A stretch of DNA of 34,190 bases, from the IMG/VR virus record IMGVR_UViG_3300020436_000038, positions 1-34,190 of that record. The stretch is one strand, 5' to 3'. The notes beneath the pieces were generated by a model. The model was given only the letters and a program-made list of their open reading frames with translations. It had not been told where the DNA came from and made no database searches. Shown piece after piece: positions 28,462 through 34,190 of this stretch. Origin of the DNA: a virus. Made by a program: the position numbers and the translations under genes. Numbering within the stretch: position 1 is the stretch's first letter; every line of letters begins with the position of its first letter.

Positions 28462-29000
28462 TGGCGACAAGAGCAAGAATAGGAATAAAACAAAAAAGCG
28501 GCAGAATCATTGCCGCTTATCAACATTGGGATGGTTACCCTGGAGGACTTGGATATAACCTATGTGAAAATTGGGAAGATCCAAAGAAGGTCACAGAAGC
28601 AATCAAATTGGGCAACAGTTCTAAATGGCAGACAATCATAGGTGATAAGATAGACTTTGACGATAGAGATAATCCTATGCACCAAGTTCAGAATTGTTAT
28701 TATGGCAGAGATAGAGGCGAGAAAGATCAAGGTTATCGAGTGTATAAAGATGAAGCAGACTATATCAAGAACGGATTCAAGTCTGGAGAAGAATATGTTT
28801 ATCTTATGAAGCTGGAAGGTGACAAAGATTACATGGATAGACCTAGAGGCACTTGGTACTATGTGGAAAGCAGATACACAGATCAAGGCAAAGAAGTTAT
28901 AGATGAACAGTTCAAGCCTTTGGAAGAGGCGGCAATCAATGATCATATTGAAATGTTGAATAGACATCTTGAAATGTTAAAAAGAAGAAAGGCGGCGTAA
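28461..29000 (+). CDS. Phage-type protein of unknown function (179 aa)
   Basis: The N-terminus MATRARIGIKQKSGRIIAAY, followed by QHWDGYPGGLGYNL, resembles a widespread group of small phage proteins that begin with M-A-T-R and a Y-x-H-W-D-G-Y-P motif. The middle has a DDRDNPMHQVQNCYYGRDRG segment and the C-terminus is helical (NDHIEMLNRHLEMLKRRKAA). The group has no known function that I can state. The gene ends with a stop-start overlap onto the 29000 mini-gene. Confidence 0.8.
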   Translation: MATRARIGIKQKSGRIIAAYQHWDGYPGGLGYNLCENWEDPKKVTEAIKLGNSSKWQTIIGDKIDFDDRDNPMHQVQNCYYGRDRGEKDQGYRVYKDEADYIKNGFKSGEEYVYLMKLEGDKDYMDRPRGTWYYVESRYTDQGKEVIDEQFKPLEEAAINDHIEMLNRHLEMLKRRKAA

Positions 29001-29116
29001 TGGATAAATTGAAAGCAATTACAAAATCTATTTTGGATGCGGTATGGTTTGGATCTTACACGGTTCTACCAACTGTTGGATTTTTGTTCGCAATAGGATT
29101 CTTAGAAATTGCCTAG
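29000..29116 (+). CDS. Single-span membrane mini-protein (38 aa)
   Basis: A 38-codon frame begins MDKLKAITKSILDAVWFGSY and continues as a hydrophobic helix (TVLPTVGFLFAIGFLEIA). It has a basic N-terminus and one membrane segment. Its ATG overlaps the upstream stop (TAATG), and its stop overlaps the TTG start of the next gene, so the chain is tightly coupled. It could be a small membrane-acting early protein; the call rests on coupling and composition. Confidence 0.7.
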   Translation: MDKLKAITKSILDAVWFGSYTVLPTVGFLFAIGFLEIA

Positions 29117-29342
29117 ATACAAAATAGATATCGCGGATATTGTTTATGGATATCCTAGTTCTCAGCCGGTCTTTAGCGACGAAAAAAGGCCGGAAAGAGA
29201 CTTTATCTATGTGACCGCACCAAACGGATTCGTGGCAGAGATAAAAGCAGAAGAAATTTACCAAAAAAATCCTAAGAAATACAAGAAAATTTTGAAAGAT
29301 ACTATATCTAGTGCCAAGAAAAAGGCTCGGCACAACATATAG
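29109..29342 (+). CDS. Small basic protein (77 aa, TTG start)
   Basis: The frame begins with a TTG at 29109 that overlaps the stop of the mini-gene and reads MPRYKIDIADIVYGYPSSQP. No in-frame ATG is available. The C-terminus is Lys-rich (PKKYKKILKDTISSAKKKAR). A small hairpin (GGCAC 29329-29333, GTGCC 29342-29346) spans the stop codon. It is the last gene of early operon 3. Function unknown. Confidence 0.65.
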   Translation: MPRYKIDIADIVYGYPSSQPVFSDEKRPERDFIYVTAPNGFVAEIKAEEIYQKNPKKYKKILKDTISSAKKKARHNI

Positions 29343-29355
29343 TGCCATTCTGAGG

Positions 29356-29383
29356 TTGACGGTACCTGGATCCATGTTATTAT
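29356..29383 (+). promoter_or_regulatory. Early-type promoter cassette 4
   Basis: GAGGTTGACG, a 16-base spacer with ATCCATG, and TATTAT (29378-29383). It drives the longest early operon (29408-32591), including the hydrolase and the ligase. Confidence 0.85.
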
Positions 29384-29407
29384 GAATAATACAAAGGAGT
29401 TGAAAAT

Positions 29408-29791
29408 ATGATAAAAGAAGATACTAAAACATTGTTGAAGTTTAATGCAGAAGGCATACATCCAGGCGAGATGTTTTTCAATGCAAGCCTAGAGGCAGCA
29501 AAGGCAGTTGATGACTATGTAGAAAAATACGGTGAGCCAATGTATTGTGGTTTCGCCAATGTTTCAATACATCCTGCTAGAGGCAGATTTGTTAGATACA
29601 TGAAACAGATGAAGATAGGTGATAATGGTTTCAGAGGCGGTTGGAGAATATCTTACTATGACATCATGCCAAAGAATCATCCATATCTTCATACACAGTC
29701 GATGAGTATCAGAGAAATTGCCTGTGATGCTTTTAAAGATGAACTTGAAAAATATGGATTGACTGTCTATTCAGAAAGCAGAGGAGATTAA
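29408..29791 (+). CDS. Unknown early protein (127 aa)
   Basis: The protein begins MIKEDTKTLLKFNAEGIHPG and contains YCGFANVSIHPARGRFVRYM and FRGGWRISYYDIMP, an alpha/beta pattern with conserved-looking Gly, Arg and aromatic residues. The AAGGAGTTGAAAAT leader precedes the ATG. It is the first gene of early operon 4 and overlaps the hydrolase gene by one base. No family recognised. Confidence 0.75.
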   Translation: MIKEDTKTLLKFNAEGIHPGEMFFNASLEAAKAVDDYVEKYGEPMYCGFANVSIHPARGRFVRYMKQMKIGDNGFRGGWRISYYDIMPKNHPYLHTQSMSIREIACDAFKDELEKYGLTVYSESRGD

Positions 29792-30375
29792 TGAAAGGCA
29801 CTTTGGAATTCGTTATTGAATCGGCAAGGGCGGTGATGGCCTCCCTTGCTATCTCACACGAAGTTGATACAGGTTTTATTAATGCAGAAGAAGAATTAAA
29901 ATGTATGGCAGAGAACATCTACTTTGAAGGCAGAGCAGAGCCTATGAAAGGCAAGGTTGCGATTGCCAATGTGGTAATGAACAGAGTGATGAGTGACAGA
30001 CATCCAGACACAATCTGTGAAGTGGTACATGAAGGTCCTCACAGGGAGAGTTGGAAGACCAAAGGCAAGGATGTGCCAGATTCCGATAGAAAATATTATC
30101 CTATCAGAAACAGATGTGACTTCAGTTGGTACTGTGATGGCAAGAAAGACATTGTTTGGGTATCTTATATGGATGGCACAATTATAGAAGCCAATTATAT
30201 TGCTTGGAGAGATAGTGTGAATGTGGCCCTGTTTGTGATGTCTGATCAGATAGGAGACATAACAGATGGAGCAGACCATTATTACAATTACAATATTGCC
30301 AATCCTTATTGGGTTGGAGCAATGACAGAAACTGTAATAATTGGTAACCATAGATTTATGAAAGAGAAACGATGA
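29791..30375 (+). CDS. SleB/CwlJ-type cell-wall hydrolase (194 aa)
   Basis: The core MAENIYFEGRAEPMKGKVAI, followed by ANVVMNRV (about residues 39-66), matches the Hydrolase_2 family of SleB/CwlJ lytic enzymes, where an E-A-R-x-E-like helix is followed by A-x-x-x-V-x-x-N-R. The later RCDFSWYCDGKKD fits the F-S-x-x-x-D-G block. These enzymes cleave peptidoglycan glycan strands. The first 25 residues are only mildly hydrophobic (SARAVMASLAISHEV), so export is not clear and a holin may be needed. It lies in an early-type operon, which is unusual for a lysin. It overlaps the next gene by four bases. Confidence 0.87.
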   Translation: MKGTLEFVIESARAVMASLAISHEVDTGFINAEEELKCMAENIYFEGRAEPMKGKVAIANVVMNRVMSDRHPDTICEVVHEGPHRESWKTKGKDVPDSDRKYYPIRNRCDFSWYCDGKKDIVWVSYMDGTIIEANYIAWRDSVNVALFVMSDQIGDITDGADHYYNYNIANPYWVGAMTETVIIGNHRFMKEKR

Positions 30376-30668
30376 GATCTAGTTTGAAAAAAGCATTGGA
30401 TGATCATGACAAATATCTTAAAAAAATGGGCCTAGATAAAATTAGAAAGAAAAACAAAAAAGAAACTTTTGTATTCGATACAGGTTATAATAGAAATACT
30501 GTTCCAACAAGCGATCAAATTCCTGTCCTGAACAAAGGCAATAAAAGATCTGAGATACATTATACAGGAGAAAGAAAGTTGTTAGGCATTGGACTATTAC
30601 ATAAAAGCAATTTGGTTCCGGTATGGGACGAAACAGATGCAAAAGAAATAACAAGGATGAGAAGATAA
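30372..30668 (+). CDS. Small basic protein (98 aa)
   Basis: The protein begins MRSSLKKALDDHDKYLKKMG and has a Lys/Arg-rich helical start followed by a more structured part (KRSEIHYTGERKLLGIGLLH, then SNLVPVWDETDAKEI). It sits between the hydrolase and the DNA ligase with stop-start overlaps on both sides. It could bind nucleic acid or be an adaptor for the ligase, but no family is recognised. Confidence 0.75.
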   Translation: MRSSLKKALDDHDKYLKKMGLDKIRKKNKKETFVFDTGYNRNTVPTSDQIPVLNKGNKRSEIHYTGERKLLGIGLLHKSNLVPVWDETDAKEITRMRR

Positions 30669-31957
30669 TGAAAGACCCATGGATAATAATAAAAGAACTT
30701 GAAGCAGATAATTCAAGGCTGAAGAAAGAAGCTATAATCAGAAGAGAATCTGATGCAGACAATGATGTGTTTTTTGAAGGTGCGTGTATGGCACTAGATG
30801 GATTTAGAACATACGGAGTCAAGCAGGTGCCCAAGTCTACAAAAGATGGTGGTGGTATGACTTGGCTAGAATTCAAAGAATTGGTTAGACAATTGGAACA
30901 TCGTGAAGCCACAGGTAATACTGCCAAGCAGATGGTTCAACAGGCGTGTGATGAATCCAATAAAGATCAATGGAACAATTGGTATCGTAGAATACTGATC
31001 AAAGATCTTAGATGTGGAGTTACACACAAGACAATCAATAAACATTCTACAATGAAGGTTCCGGTGTTTGAATGTATGTTGGCAGATGATTCTAAAAAAC
31101 ATGAAAAGAAAATGGTGGGTGAAGTGTTGGTTGAACCTAAACTAGACGGCGTGAGAGTAGTAGCCATATTGGATGTGGATAAAGATGAGGTAAAGATGTA
31201 TTCAAGAAACGGAAAAGAACTTTATAATTTTCCTAAGATTGTGGCACAACTAGATTCAATGCTAGATCAAATGCCGGAGAGTATGGTGTTCGATGGTGAG
31301 GTAATGAGTGATGACTTTCAAACTTTGATGAGAGAGATACACAGAAAAGAGGGAGCAAAAACAGATGATGCCATCTTAAATGTGTTTGACTGTTTGCCTT
31401 TAATCGACTTTATGGGTGGTGGCTGTGGATTGACAATCACCAAGAGAAAACAGATGTTGGAAGACTTTGAATATCCTGAGAACATTAGATTGGTAGAATA
31501 TGTTAAAATGAATCTAAGTGATGAAGATGGGCAGAAGCAGTTCGCAGACTATAACAAACTTTGTATTGACAAAGGTTATGAAGGCATAATGGTGAAGCCA
31601 ATTATTGGTTCCTATGAATGTAAAAGATCAAGTCTTTGGCTAAAGGTCAAACCATTTATAGAAGTAAGTTTGACTGTGAAAGATGTGGAGGAAGGCACAG
31701 GTCGGAATGCAGGTAAACTGGGTGCCTTAATTGTAGAAGGAACAGACGGTGGCAAGTTTATCAAGACCAATGTTGGTTCTGGTCTTACAGATGCAGACAG
31801 AGATACATTTTGGAAGGCCAAGTCCAAACTGATTGGCCAAGTGGTTGAAGTGCGAGCAGATCAAATCACACAGAATCAAGATGTTACAGATGAATGGAGT
31901 CTTAGATTTCCAAGGTTCCTAAGATTTAGAGGCTTTGAAGTAGGAGAAAAACTATGA
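30668..31957 (+). CDS. ATP-dependent DNA ligase, T4 gp30-like (429 aa)
   Basis: The nucleotidyltransferase motifs are clear: motif I VEPKLDGVRV with Lys158, MYSRNGKELYNFP (motif Ia/II region), MVFDGEVMSDDFQ (motif III), YEGIMVKPI (motif IV) and SLWLKVKPF (motif V), followed by an OB-fold-like domain (LIVEGTDGGKFIKTNVGSG). The N-terminal 140 residues form a helical DNA-binding domain, as in T4-type ligases. The ATG at 30668 overlaps the previous stop (TAATG) and is preferred over one 45 bases upstream. The enzyme seals nicks in replication and repair in the host cytoplasm. It appears intact and is the clearest core phage gene here. Confidence 0.95.
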   Translation: MKDPWIIIKELEADNSRLKKEAIIRRESDADNDVFFEGACMALDGFRTYGVKQVPKSTKDGGGMTWLEFKELVRQLEHREATGNTAKQMVQQACDESNKDQWNNWYRRILIKDLRCGVTHKTINKHSTMKVPVFECMLADDSKKHEKKMVGEVLVEPKLDGVRVVAILDVDKDEVKMYSRNGKELYNFPKIVAQLDSMLDQMPESMVFDGEVMSDDFQTLMREIHRKEGAKTDDAILNVFDCLPLIDFMGGGCGLTITKRKQMLEDFEYPENIRLVEYVKMNLSDEDGQKQFADYNKLCIDKGYEGIMVKPIIGSYECKRSSLWLKVKPFIEVSLTVKDVEEGTGRNAGKLGALIVEGTDGGKFIKTNVGSGLTDADRDTFWKAKSKLIGQVVEVRADQITQNQDVTDEWSLRFPRFLRFRGFEVGEKL

Positions 31958-32172
31958 TTAAAGAATCTAAACATGAATTTGGATTTGAGGAGGCTCGTAT
32001 GTCAGGTGGATCTGTATTTGAAACAGGTGTAAAAGAATCTAAAAATAACAAAGCCATAAGAAGAATTGCTGAACCTTTGATGAAAAAACATTGGCATGAC
32101 AAAGTTGAAAACTTGCATAGGATCTATAGGGTAGCTGAATATCTTCTTGCAAGACAAAGGAGAGGCAAATGA
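31954..32172 (+). CDS. Small helical protein (72 aa)
   Basis: The protein begins MIKESKHEFGFEEARMSGGS and ends with a helix (DKVENLHRIYRVAEYLLARQ) and a basic tail. It overlaps the ligase gene by four bases (ATGA), so it is co-translated. No motif is known; a ligase partner or early regulator is possible. Confidence 0.7.
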   Translation: MIKESKHEFGFEEARMSGGSVFETGVKESKNNKAIRRIAEPLMKKHWHDKVENLHRIYRVAEYLLARQRRGK

Positions 32173-32199
32173 CTTCAACAACTATAAAGGAGAACTAAT

Positions 32200-32421
32200 A
32201 TGGAAGATCTAGATAAAATCTTAGGCGATATTGCTCAAGAAGAAGAAAAGAAAGACTATGCAGATGAATGGTGGTGTATGGATTGTGAACATGGCCCAAT
32301 GGATGAAAAGGACGATAAGTGTTCAAGATGTGGCACACGAAACAGCCAATATCAAAGTGATGAAGAGATCACAGGTTGGGAAGATGAAGATATAGAATCA
32401 GAAGTGGAGGAAATATGGTAA
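32200..32421 (+). CDS. Acidic zinc-ribbon protein (73 aa)
   Basis: A four-cysteine zinc ribbon is visible: Cys26-x-x-Cys29 (WWCMDCEHG) and Cys41-x-x-Cys44 (CSRCGT). Both flanks are very acidic (GDIAQEEEKKDYADEW and EDEDIESEVEEIW). An AAAGGAG site precedes the ATG. Such proteins often bind RNA polymerase or other host factors; here this is inference. It is followed by an overlapping 58-codon gene. Confidence 0.8.
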   Translation: MEDLDKILGDIAQEEEKKDYADEWWCMDCEHGPMDEKDDKCSRCGTRNSQYQSDEEITGWEDEDIESEVEEIW

Positions 32422-32591
32422 CAACTATGACAAAAGAAACCAAAGATAGGATCAGAGACTTAGAAGGGCAGAAAATAGTTCTTGAGGACAGACTGGAAAT
32501 GATATCCTACTCTGGTAATTTGGTAAAGATGCACGAAATTGAGTCAGAAATTTATGAAATTGAAGATACTATCTGTAAATTAACCGCATAA
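32415..32591 (+). CDS. Small coiled-coil protein (58 aa)
   Basis: This short frame begins MVTTMTKETKDRIRDLEGQK and continues as a charged helix (ESEIYEIEDTICK). A GGAGG site lies six bases before the ATG inside the end of the zinc-ribbon gene, and the overlap is seven bases. It ends just before early-type promoter cassette 5. Function unknown. Confidence 0.7.
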   Translation: MVTTMTKETKDRIRDLEGQKIVLEDRLEMISYSGNLVKMHEIESEIYEIEDTICKLTA

Positions 32592-32610
32592 AATGGAAGG
32601 TTTTTGGTGG

Positions 32611-32638
32611 TTGACGGTCTAGGTATCCATGTTATTAT
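32611..32638 (+). promoter_or_regulatory. Early-type promoter cassette 5
   Basis: GTGGTTGACG, a 16-base spacer with ATCCATG, and TATTAT (32633-32638). It drives the operon 32662-33973. Confidence 0.85.
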
Positions 32639-32661
32639 GAATTATGTACGAAGGAGTTGAA

Positions 32662-32898
32662 ATGCAAAAAAACAAGAAACAATTTTATATCACAGAATTA
32701 CATATGGGTGATGATGGTTTAGAATCTTATACAGATTGTTCAGGACCATTTACATTACAAAAGGCAAGAAGAATTATGGAGAAGATCTTTAATGCTAGAT
32801 CATATAGTAATTTTTACAACATGGCAATCAGAGGTCCAAGACATGAAAACAAATATGGACACAGAACAGAATTTTATCAACAAAGGGAGGACAAATAA
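32662..32898 (+). CDS. Small basic protein of unknown function (78 aa)
   Basis: The protein begins MQKNKKQFYITELHMGDDGL and has a helical centre (FTLQKARRIMEKIFNARSYS). The ATG at 32662 follows the standard AAGGAGTTGAA leader. The in-frame ATG at 32644 is five bases after the -10 box and lies before the ribosome site, so I do not use it. It is the first gene of early operon 5 and overlaps the next by one base. Confidence 0.72.
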   Translation: MQKNKKQFYITELHMGDDGLESYTDCSGPFTLQKARRIMEKIFNARSYSNFYNMAIRGPRHENKYGHRTEFYQQREDK

Positions 32899-33296
32899 TG
32901 TTTAAGAAAATTGAAAGACAACTAAGATTATTTACAGAAGGCACAGGCCTTGCAGATAGATGTGAGGTTATTCACGGTACTCTGTATGTGAAATTGAAGG
33001 ATGACAAAAACTGTGACTTCTTTCATGCAGAGTTGAGAGGCTTCTACAAAGAGTTTATTTCCGCAGATGGTGGCGTGAATATGTATGCCGTAGGAGATGA
33101 ATTCGCTTTTGACTTTGTGCCTGAAGACAGAGAGGCGCCAGTTTTTAGCGACAGAGAATATTCTGGAAAAGAAGGCATGATGCCAGATGATATGGACTAT
33201 GGCGTATGGTCAGAGTTCGCTGAAGAAGGTCTTAGAGAAGATGCAGAAGTTGATGTGGCAATAAATTTAGAAGCAGAATCAAAGAGGGGAAAATAA
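32898..33296 (+). CDS. Acidic unknown protein (132 aa)
   Basis: The protein begins MFKKIERQLRLFTEGTGLAD with a basic, helical N-terminus and becomes very acidic toward the end (MMPDDMDYGVWSEFAEEGLR). A strand-rich middle (CEVIHGTLYVKLKDDKNCDF) may be a small alpha/beta domain. A GGGAGG site precedes the ATG, and the gene overlaps both neighbours by one base. Function unknown. Confidence 0.72.
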   Translation: MFKKIERQLRLFTEGTGLADRCEVIHGTLYVKLKDDKNCDFFHAELRGFYKEFISADGGVNMYAVGDEFAFDFVPEDREAPVFSDREYSGKEGMMPDDMDYGVWSEFAEEGLREDAEVDVAINLEAESKRGK

Positions 33297-33511
33297 TGCC
33301 AGGAGATTATGAAGCAGTAAAAAAAATATTAGATGAATACGACATCAAAGACATAGATGATTTAGAATACGGCGGCATGTGTTTCGACGATTTATTAGAT
33401 TATTTCGCAGACGAGATTCCATATGGTGTTTTGAAGGCAAGAACAGGTATGCCAGATGAATGGATATATGACAAGTTGTGTGATCTAGGATTTGATAAGG
33501 AGTGGGCATGA
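33296..33511 (+). CDS. Small acidic protein (71 aa)
   Basis: The protein begins MPGDYEAVKKILDEYDIKDI and is strongly acidic with a helical layout (GMCFDDLLDYFADEIPYGVL, then ARTGMPDEWIYDKL). The ATG overlaps the upstream stop (TAATG), and the next start overlaps its end. Such acidic early proteins may mimic nucleic acid or bind host enzymes; that is a guess. Confidence 0.72.
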   Translation: MPGDYEAVKKILDEYDIKDIDDLEYGGMCFDDLLDYFADEIPYGVLKARTGMPDEWIYDKLCDLGFDKEWA

Positions 33512-33717
33512 TAACAAACAAAATAAACTTGGTTATCAACCTATCTATTTTGGCCTTGTTAATTTATTTGGCTGTGAATGTGAACAAGCTGAATGAAAAG
33601 GTTTTTCCAGATCCAAATGTTATGATTCCGATGAGTGAGAACTATGATCAAAGGTTAGAAGACCTAGTAAAAAATTTAATAATCAATAAATTAGAAGAGT
33701 CCAATGCTCAGAACTAA
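33508..33717 (+). CDS. Single-span membrane protein (69 aa)
   Basis: The N-terminus MITNKINLVINLSILALLIY, followed by LAVNVNKL, is a single membrane helix with a short cytoplasmic lead. The rest is soluble and acidic or helical. The ATG at 33508 overlaps the upstream stop (ATGA) and has an AAGGAG site; the GTG at 33502 is less likely. It may be a small membrane-acting early protein. Function unknown. Confidence 0.7.
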   Translation: MITNKINLVINLSILALLIYLAVNVNKLNEKVFPDPNVMIPMSENYDQRLEDLVKNLIINKLEESNAQN

Positions 33718-33973
33718 AAGACAAACACCATTAAAACATCAATTCATTTCTGAGATATTGAGATACGAATTGAAGAAGCATGATTGGTCAGATGTGGAAC
33801 ACAAGAACACAATCAAGGCTTTGATCGAGGATGCTTATGAAACAGGTTTTGATCCTTGCAGAATATTCTATGAGTTCTGCCCTGTGGAAGGCATAGAAGA
33901 AAAAGAATATGGCATGAAAAAAACTTGGGAAGAAACCATGGATGAAATTGCTGAAGAATATAATGGTTGCTGA
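33704..33973 (+). CDS. Small helical protein (89 aa)
   Basis: The protein begins MLRTKRQTPLKHQFISEILR and continues as charged helices (KHDWSDVEHKNTIKALIEDA) with an acidic tail (KTWEETMDEIAEEYNGC). It overlaps the membrane-protein gene by 14 bases and is the last gene of early operon 5. Its stop lies two bases before the -35 region of cassette 6. No family recognised. Confidence 0.7.
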   Translation: MLRTKRQTPLKHQFISEILRYELKKHDWSDVEHKNTIKALIEDAYETGFDPCRIFYEFCPVEGIEEKEYGMKKTWEETMDEIAEEYNGC

Positions 33974-33975
33974 GG

Positions 33976-34003
33976 TTGACGCATTTGGTAATCGTAGTAT
34001 AAT
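33976..34003 (+). promoter_or_regulatory. Early-type promoter cassette 6
   Basis: GAGGTTGACG, a 16-base spacer (here with ATCGTAG instead of ATCCATG) and a perfect TATAAT (33998-34003). It drives the gene at 34025. Confidence 0.85.
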
Positions 34004-34024
34004 GAATAAAACAAAGGAGTTGAA

Positions 34025-34190
34025 ATGATGAAGAAAATATACAATAAAGACAAACCGCATGCCGACATAGGCAAGCAGAAGTTCAGAGTAAGAAGATATT
34101 ATACTGCCTGGGTCGAATATGATGTGGTAGCTGATTCTAAAGATGAGGCAGAGAATGCCGTGATTGAACAGGGCGGCATTGATGAGATTA
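34025..34190 (+). CDS. Early protein, cut by the right edge (55 residues seen)
   Basis: The frame begins MMKKIYNKDKPHADIGKQKF and is open to the window end. The visible part continues with RVRRYYTAWVEYDVVADSKD and a helical segment EAENAVIEQGGIDEI. This strand-helix pattern looks like a small alpha/beta domain. The AAGGAGTTGAA leader precedes the ATG; an adjacent ATG at 34028 is an alternative start. Function cannot be judged from the part seen. Confidence 0.7.
   Translation, partial: MMKKIYNKDKPHADIGKQKFRVRRYYTAWVEYDVVADSKDEAENAVIEQGGIDEI

Noticed and set aside
28560-28967. A 135-codon frame on the minus strand
   Set aside because: It is opposite the 179-residue phage-type gene, which has a recognisable N-terminus. 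No promoter or ribosome site supports the antisense frame.
29028-29375. A 115-codon frame on the minus strand
   Set aside because: It covers three coupled plus-strand features and the promoter of operon 4; composition suggests a shadow.
29896-30351. A 151-codon frame on the minus strand
   Set aside because: It lies wholly opposite the cell-wall hydrolase gene, which has a recognised family and good coupling. The opposite frame is rich in Ser, Ile and His without any motif, typical of an antisense shadow.
30623-30667. Longer N-terminus for the DNA ligase
   Set aside because: The 15 extra codons overlap the upstream gene in another frame and have no ribosome site, while the ATG at 30668 overlaps the upstream stop in the TAATG pattern common in this operon.
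30442-30927. A 161-codon frame on the minus strand
   Set aside because: It is opposite the 98-residue gene and the start of the DNA ligase gene, with no ribosome site and shadow-like composition.
26769-34029. Short frames starting at the ATG formed by the last bases of the -10 box in cassettes 2 to 6
   Set aside because: These ATGs lie inside or against the TATAAT element and would not be transcribed as start codons. Cassette 1 was kept as a possible leader only because its ATG is at the expected +1.
1-34190. CRISPR array, insertion sequence, integrase or attachment sites
   Set aside because: No regularly spaced repeats, transposase or integrase motifs, or terminal inverted repeats were seen. 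The only regularly recurring element is the promoter cassette.

Overview
The window reads as part of an AT-rich tailed-phage genome, most likely a T4-like marine myovirus related to the phages of marine picocyanobacteria and SAR11-type alphaproteobacteria. The evidence is: tightly packed and overlapping small genes; T4-type late promoter motifs (xxTAAATA) at the heads of most left-hand transcription units; a T4 gp30-type ATP-dependent DNA ligase; a SleB-type cell-wall hydrolase; and many auxiliary genes for surface chemistry. No terminase, portal or major capsid gene lies in the window, so the lineage is an inference. No tRNA, rRNA, CRISPR array or insertion sequence was seen. The longest stretch without a gene is about 215 bases, before 26191.

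Region 1 (1-9116, mostly minus strand) holds probable virion or conserved phage genes. They include a partial helical protein at the left edge, a small coiled-coil membrane protein, a late operon of three related small proteins (4508 to 3064) ending in a strong terminator, a 42-residue cysteine-rich mini-protein, and a ligase-like nucleotidyltransferase with a KWDG motif.

Region 2 (9175-13312, minus strand) looks like one operon driven by a sigma70-like promoter at 13318-13346. It encodes two mini-proteins, a full-length sodium:solute symporter, two P-loop sulfotransferase-like proteins, a 2OG-Fe(II) oxygenase and a methyltransferase.

Region 3 (13369-25004, both strands) is an auxiliary-metabolism island: a DUF1178 protein, two more 2OG oxygenases, two radical SAM enzymes, a UDP-sugar dehydrogenase-like enzyme, two amidinotransferase-fold enzymes, two of three related glycosyltransferase-like proteins (the third is at 6571) and two SGNH hydrolases. 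In its middle is an isolated, apparently strongly expressed cassette at 14312-14825: a consensus promoter, a small basic protein and a terminator. Together these genes suggest synthesis and decoration of a glycan or small molecule, but the product is unknown.

Region 4 (26090-34190, plus strand) is a block of small, probably early genes. They form six operons, each headed by a copy of one promoter cassette (GGTTGACG, 16-base spacer usually containing ATCCATG, then a TATAAT-like hexamer, and an AAGGAG-type ribosome site). It encodes the DNA ligase, the cell-wall hydrolase, an Api92-like protein and many unknown proteins.

Two regulatory patterns stand out. First, eight of fifteen late promoter motifs end exactly five bases before an ATG, which would place the start codon at or next to +1 (leaderless late mRNAs). 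Second, three longer 5' leaders contain short open frames that start near the predicted +1 and finish at or across the next start codon.
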